From assembly GCA_030685235.1 (NCBI GenBank), contig MU839180.1:100358-164357 (forward strand): a stretch of 64,000 nucleotides of DNA, given 5' to 3'. Below are positions 62,325-64,000 of the stretch, one piece after another; positions within the stretch are counted from its first letter, which is position 1; each line of letters opens with the position of its first letter. The position numbers and the translations under genes are program-made. This stretch comes from Copromyces sp. CBS 386.78. Its lineage: Eukaryota; Ascomycota; Sordariomycetes; Sordariales; Sordariaceae. The notes under the pieces were generated by a model. The model saw only the letters and a program-made list of their open reading frames with translations, made no database searches and was not told the DNA's origin.

Positions 62325-62580
62325 ATTTCCTTCTACTTCTTTTTAATAATATAATTTACTTATAACATTTATTTTATTAAATCCTACTTTTATTAAAGTA
62401 AAACCGACCTTTTTCCTTAAATAATATAAATTACCCGCAATATTTATTTAATTAAGGTAAATCCTCTTCCTATTAGAATAAAACCGACCTTTCTCCTTTA
62501 ATAATATAAATTACCTATAACGTTTATTTAATTAACTTTTACCCCTATTAAAGTAAAACCGACCCTAATTTTTAATATAA
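62325..62580. repeat. Tandem array, ~80-bp unit, three copies
   Basis: Each copy ends with TTAAAGTAAAACCGACC or a close variant and carries AATAATATAAATTACC in the middle. Confidence 0.8.
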
Positions 62581-62689
62581 AATATTATTTACTATATTTT
62601 TATTAACGTTAAAATAGATTTATATATTAAAAAATTAATTAAATTTCTCTTTTACATTTATAATAATATTAAATTTTAAACTTAACTAC

Positions 62690-63500
62690 ACAATATTACT
62701 ATAATCTTCGCTAAATTATAGGATATTAAGCCGGACTTCTACTATTCTAATACTATTAAAATCCGCCTATTTAAATATAGAAATTTTAAAAGCTTCACTA
62801 TTAAAAATTTAAAAGAAGGAGAAATAATTTTAGTAGAGAATCCTCTCCTTAAGACGGTTCATTATATTTTTTACGCCGAATTCTTCAAATTCTCTAAAAA
62901 AGATTAAATAGCCTTTCTAATATTATATATTCCCCCGGGTAATTATAAGAACCGTAATAAAAACGACTATAACTATATTAAAGTAATTATAGCCGTAAAT
63001 TTATTTACTATTCCCCTTTATAATAATAATATAATTAGCATATATATCGTCGTATTAAAATTCAATTACATTTATTAGCCGGTAATTAATATTTTTTATA
63101 AATTTAATAATCAAATTCCGAATATAATTACTATAACTATTATTAAAATTATTAAAGCTAATTTAAAACTATTTATTACCTATAGCGGATTTCCTATATC
63201 GTTCTATAAATAATACGGGTTCTAATACCGTTGCAGTAGGTACGAAGGCGTAACGGATTAGGACTTAATAATTAAAAAGGAGCGCGAAATAAATATTTAG
63301 AATTAAGTAGCGAAAATTTAAGAAATATTACTACCGTATTTAAAATAGGGAGAGAATTAGAAATATTCTATTAATTAATCTATTAAATTTCGAATTTGCG
63401 GTAGGTATAAAAGTATAATGGATATAAATTTGGTAATTAAAAAGAAGTACGAGATAATTAACGTTCGGAAATATATAGCGAAGGTTTAAGAAAGTATAGT
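62690..63500 (+). pseudogene. RIP-degraded remnant resembling a SET-domain gene
   Basis: On the plus strand the frame near 62765-63200 reads FKSFTIKNLKEGEIILVENP, a KD-I-AFL segment and later IKANLKLFITYSGFP. This follows the order of a SET domain (ATxDIKxGExILxExP .. INHSCxPN .. IxAGEELxISY), but the central INHSC segment is damaged. Two Cys/Arg-type segments follow (about 63215-63260 and 63395-63420) that recall a post-SET Cys cluster and look duplicated. Stops are mostly TAG/TAA. By-eye assignment; low certainty. Confidence 0.35.
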
Positions 63501-64000
63501 AATTAATTAACGTTAGATAAACGTTTAGAGCAGGCTATAATTCGGGAATTAGGGATAAGGGCGCTAGCGGTTCGGGAAAAGTAGAATATATAAAATATAG
63601 GATAATAATAACGAGAGGGGTTAATTTCTACTCTAAAGGGACTTTTTCCTATAACTTTAATATAAGTTATTTTATCCCTTAACGGTTTTAAATATATTTA
63701 ATTAATTTATAATATTCTTTTATTTTTATTAAACGTAACAAACGTTAAATTAATTATAATAGTTTATTAATATTCATTTTATTCCTATCGGTCTTTTTTT
63801 TATCGGTTATTATTTTATTTTAATTAAAGTAAATTTTATACTCCTATCGGAATAAAATTAGCGAGAGAAAACGATCGTTTATTATTATCCGAGTAAAATT
63901 AGTTTAATATAGAGAAAGTCTTTTCGCACTGCCCTCAATGTCTTCATACACTGCTCCCCCACTTTAATTTTTTTTTTGGACCAATAATCTCACACGCATC

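Larger units (their letters stand above)
58780..63925. repeat. AT-rich RIP-degraded island (right)
   Basis: Same composition signature as the other islands: CpA/TpG scarce, TpA abundant, CpG kept. Recognisable parts are listed separately. On the minus strand near 59700-59640 a stretch reads FVYNYEYYTGSEFQ followed by stops, which recalls DDE transposases of the piggyBac group but is too decayed to assign. The last ~75 bases of the window have normal composition. Confidence 0.85.

Noticed and set aside
1..64000. CRISPR arrays, operons or prokaryotic defence systems
   Set aside because: Spliceosomal introns, an intron-containing tRNA and RIP show this is fungal nuclear DNA; the tandem repeats lack spacer organisation.

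Overview
This window comes from a filamentous ascomycete, most likely a member of the Sordariales close to Neurospora or Sordaria. The gene content supports this: an ASM-1/StuA-type APSES regulator, a CCG-6-type small GPI protein, and short introns with GT..AG (one GC..AG) borders and TACTAAC-like branch sites. The AT-rich islands support it too. In them CpA/TpG is nearly absent while CpG persists, which is the footprint of repeat-induced point mutation (RIP).

Layout. 1-5390: AT-rich, RIP-degraded DNA with tandem repeats and an inverted/direct repeat cluster. 5400-14306: normal-GC gene block with gamma-glutamyl phosphate reductase (+), a coiled-coil protein that may be spindle-pole-body related (-), and an ASM-1/StuA transcription factor (-). 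14307-31417: about 17 kb of normal-composition DNA with no convincing gene, upstream of the APSES gene. 31418-32513: BRCT-domain gene with one intron (+). 32514-36490: intergenic DNA with a 661-bp TIR element. 36490-48500: second RIP island. It holds an 8,425-bp Ty3/Gypsy-type retrotransposon (298-bp LTRs, 5-bp target duplication) inserted into a reading frame that is itself RIP-mutated, and next to it a degenerate pogo-type DNA transposon. 49119-52044: intron-containing tRNA-Ile and a five-exon acyl-CoA synthetase (-) with a C-terminal AKL peroxisomal signal. 55769-56516: CCG-6-type protein (-, three exons). 58780-63925: third RIP island with tandem arrays and a possible SET-domain remnant. 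The last ~75 bases return to normal composition.

The intact genes are unrelated housekeeping, developmental and metabolic genes on both strands, not a cluster or operon. The most informative parts are the mobile-element layers. Their borders can be placed to the base, and they give an order of events: a host reading frame, then LTR insertion, then RIP across both.
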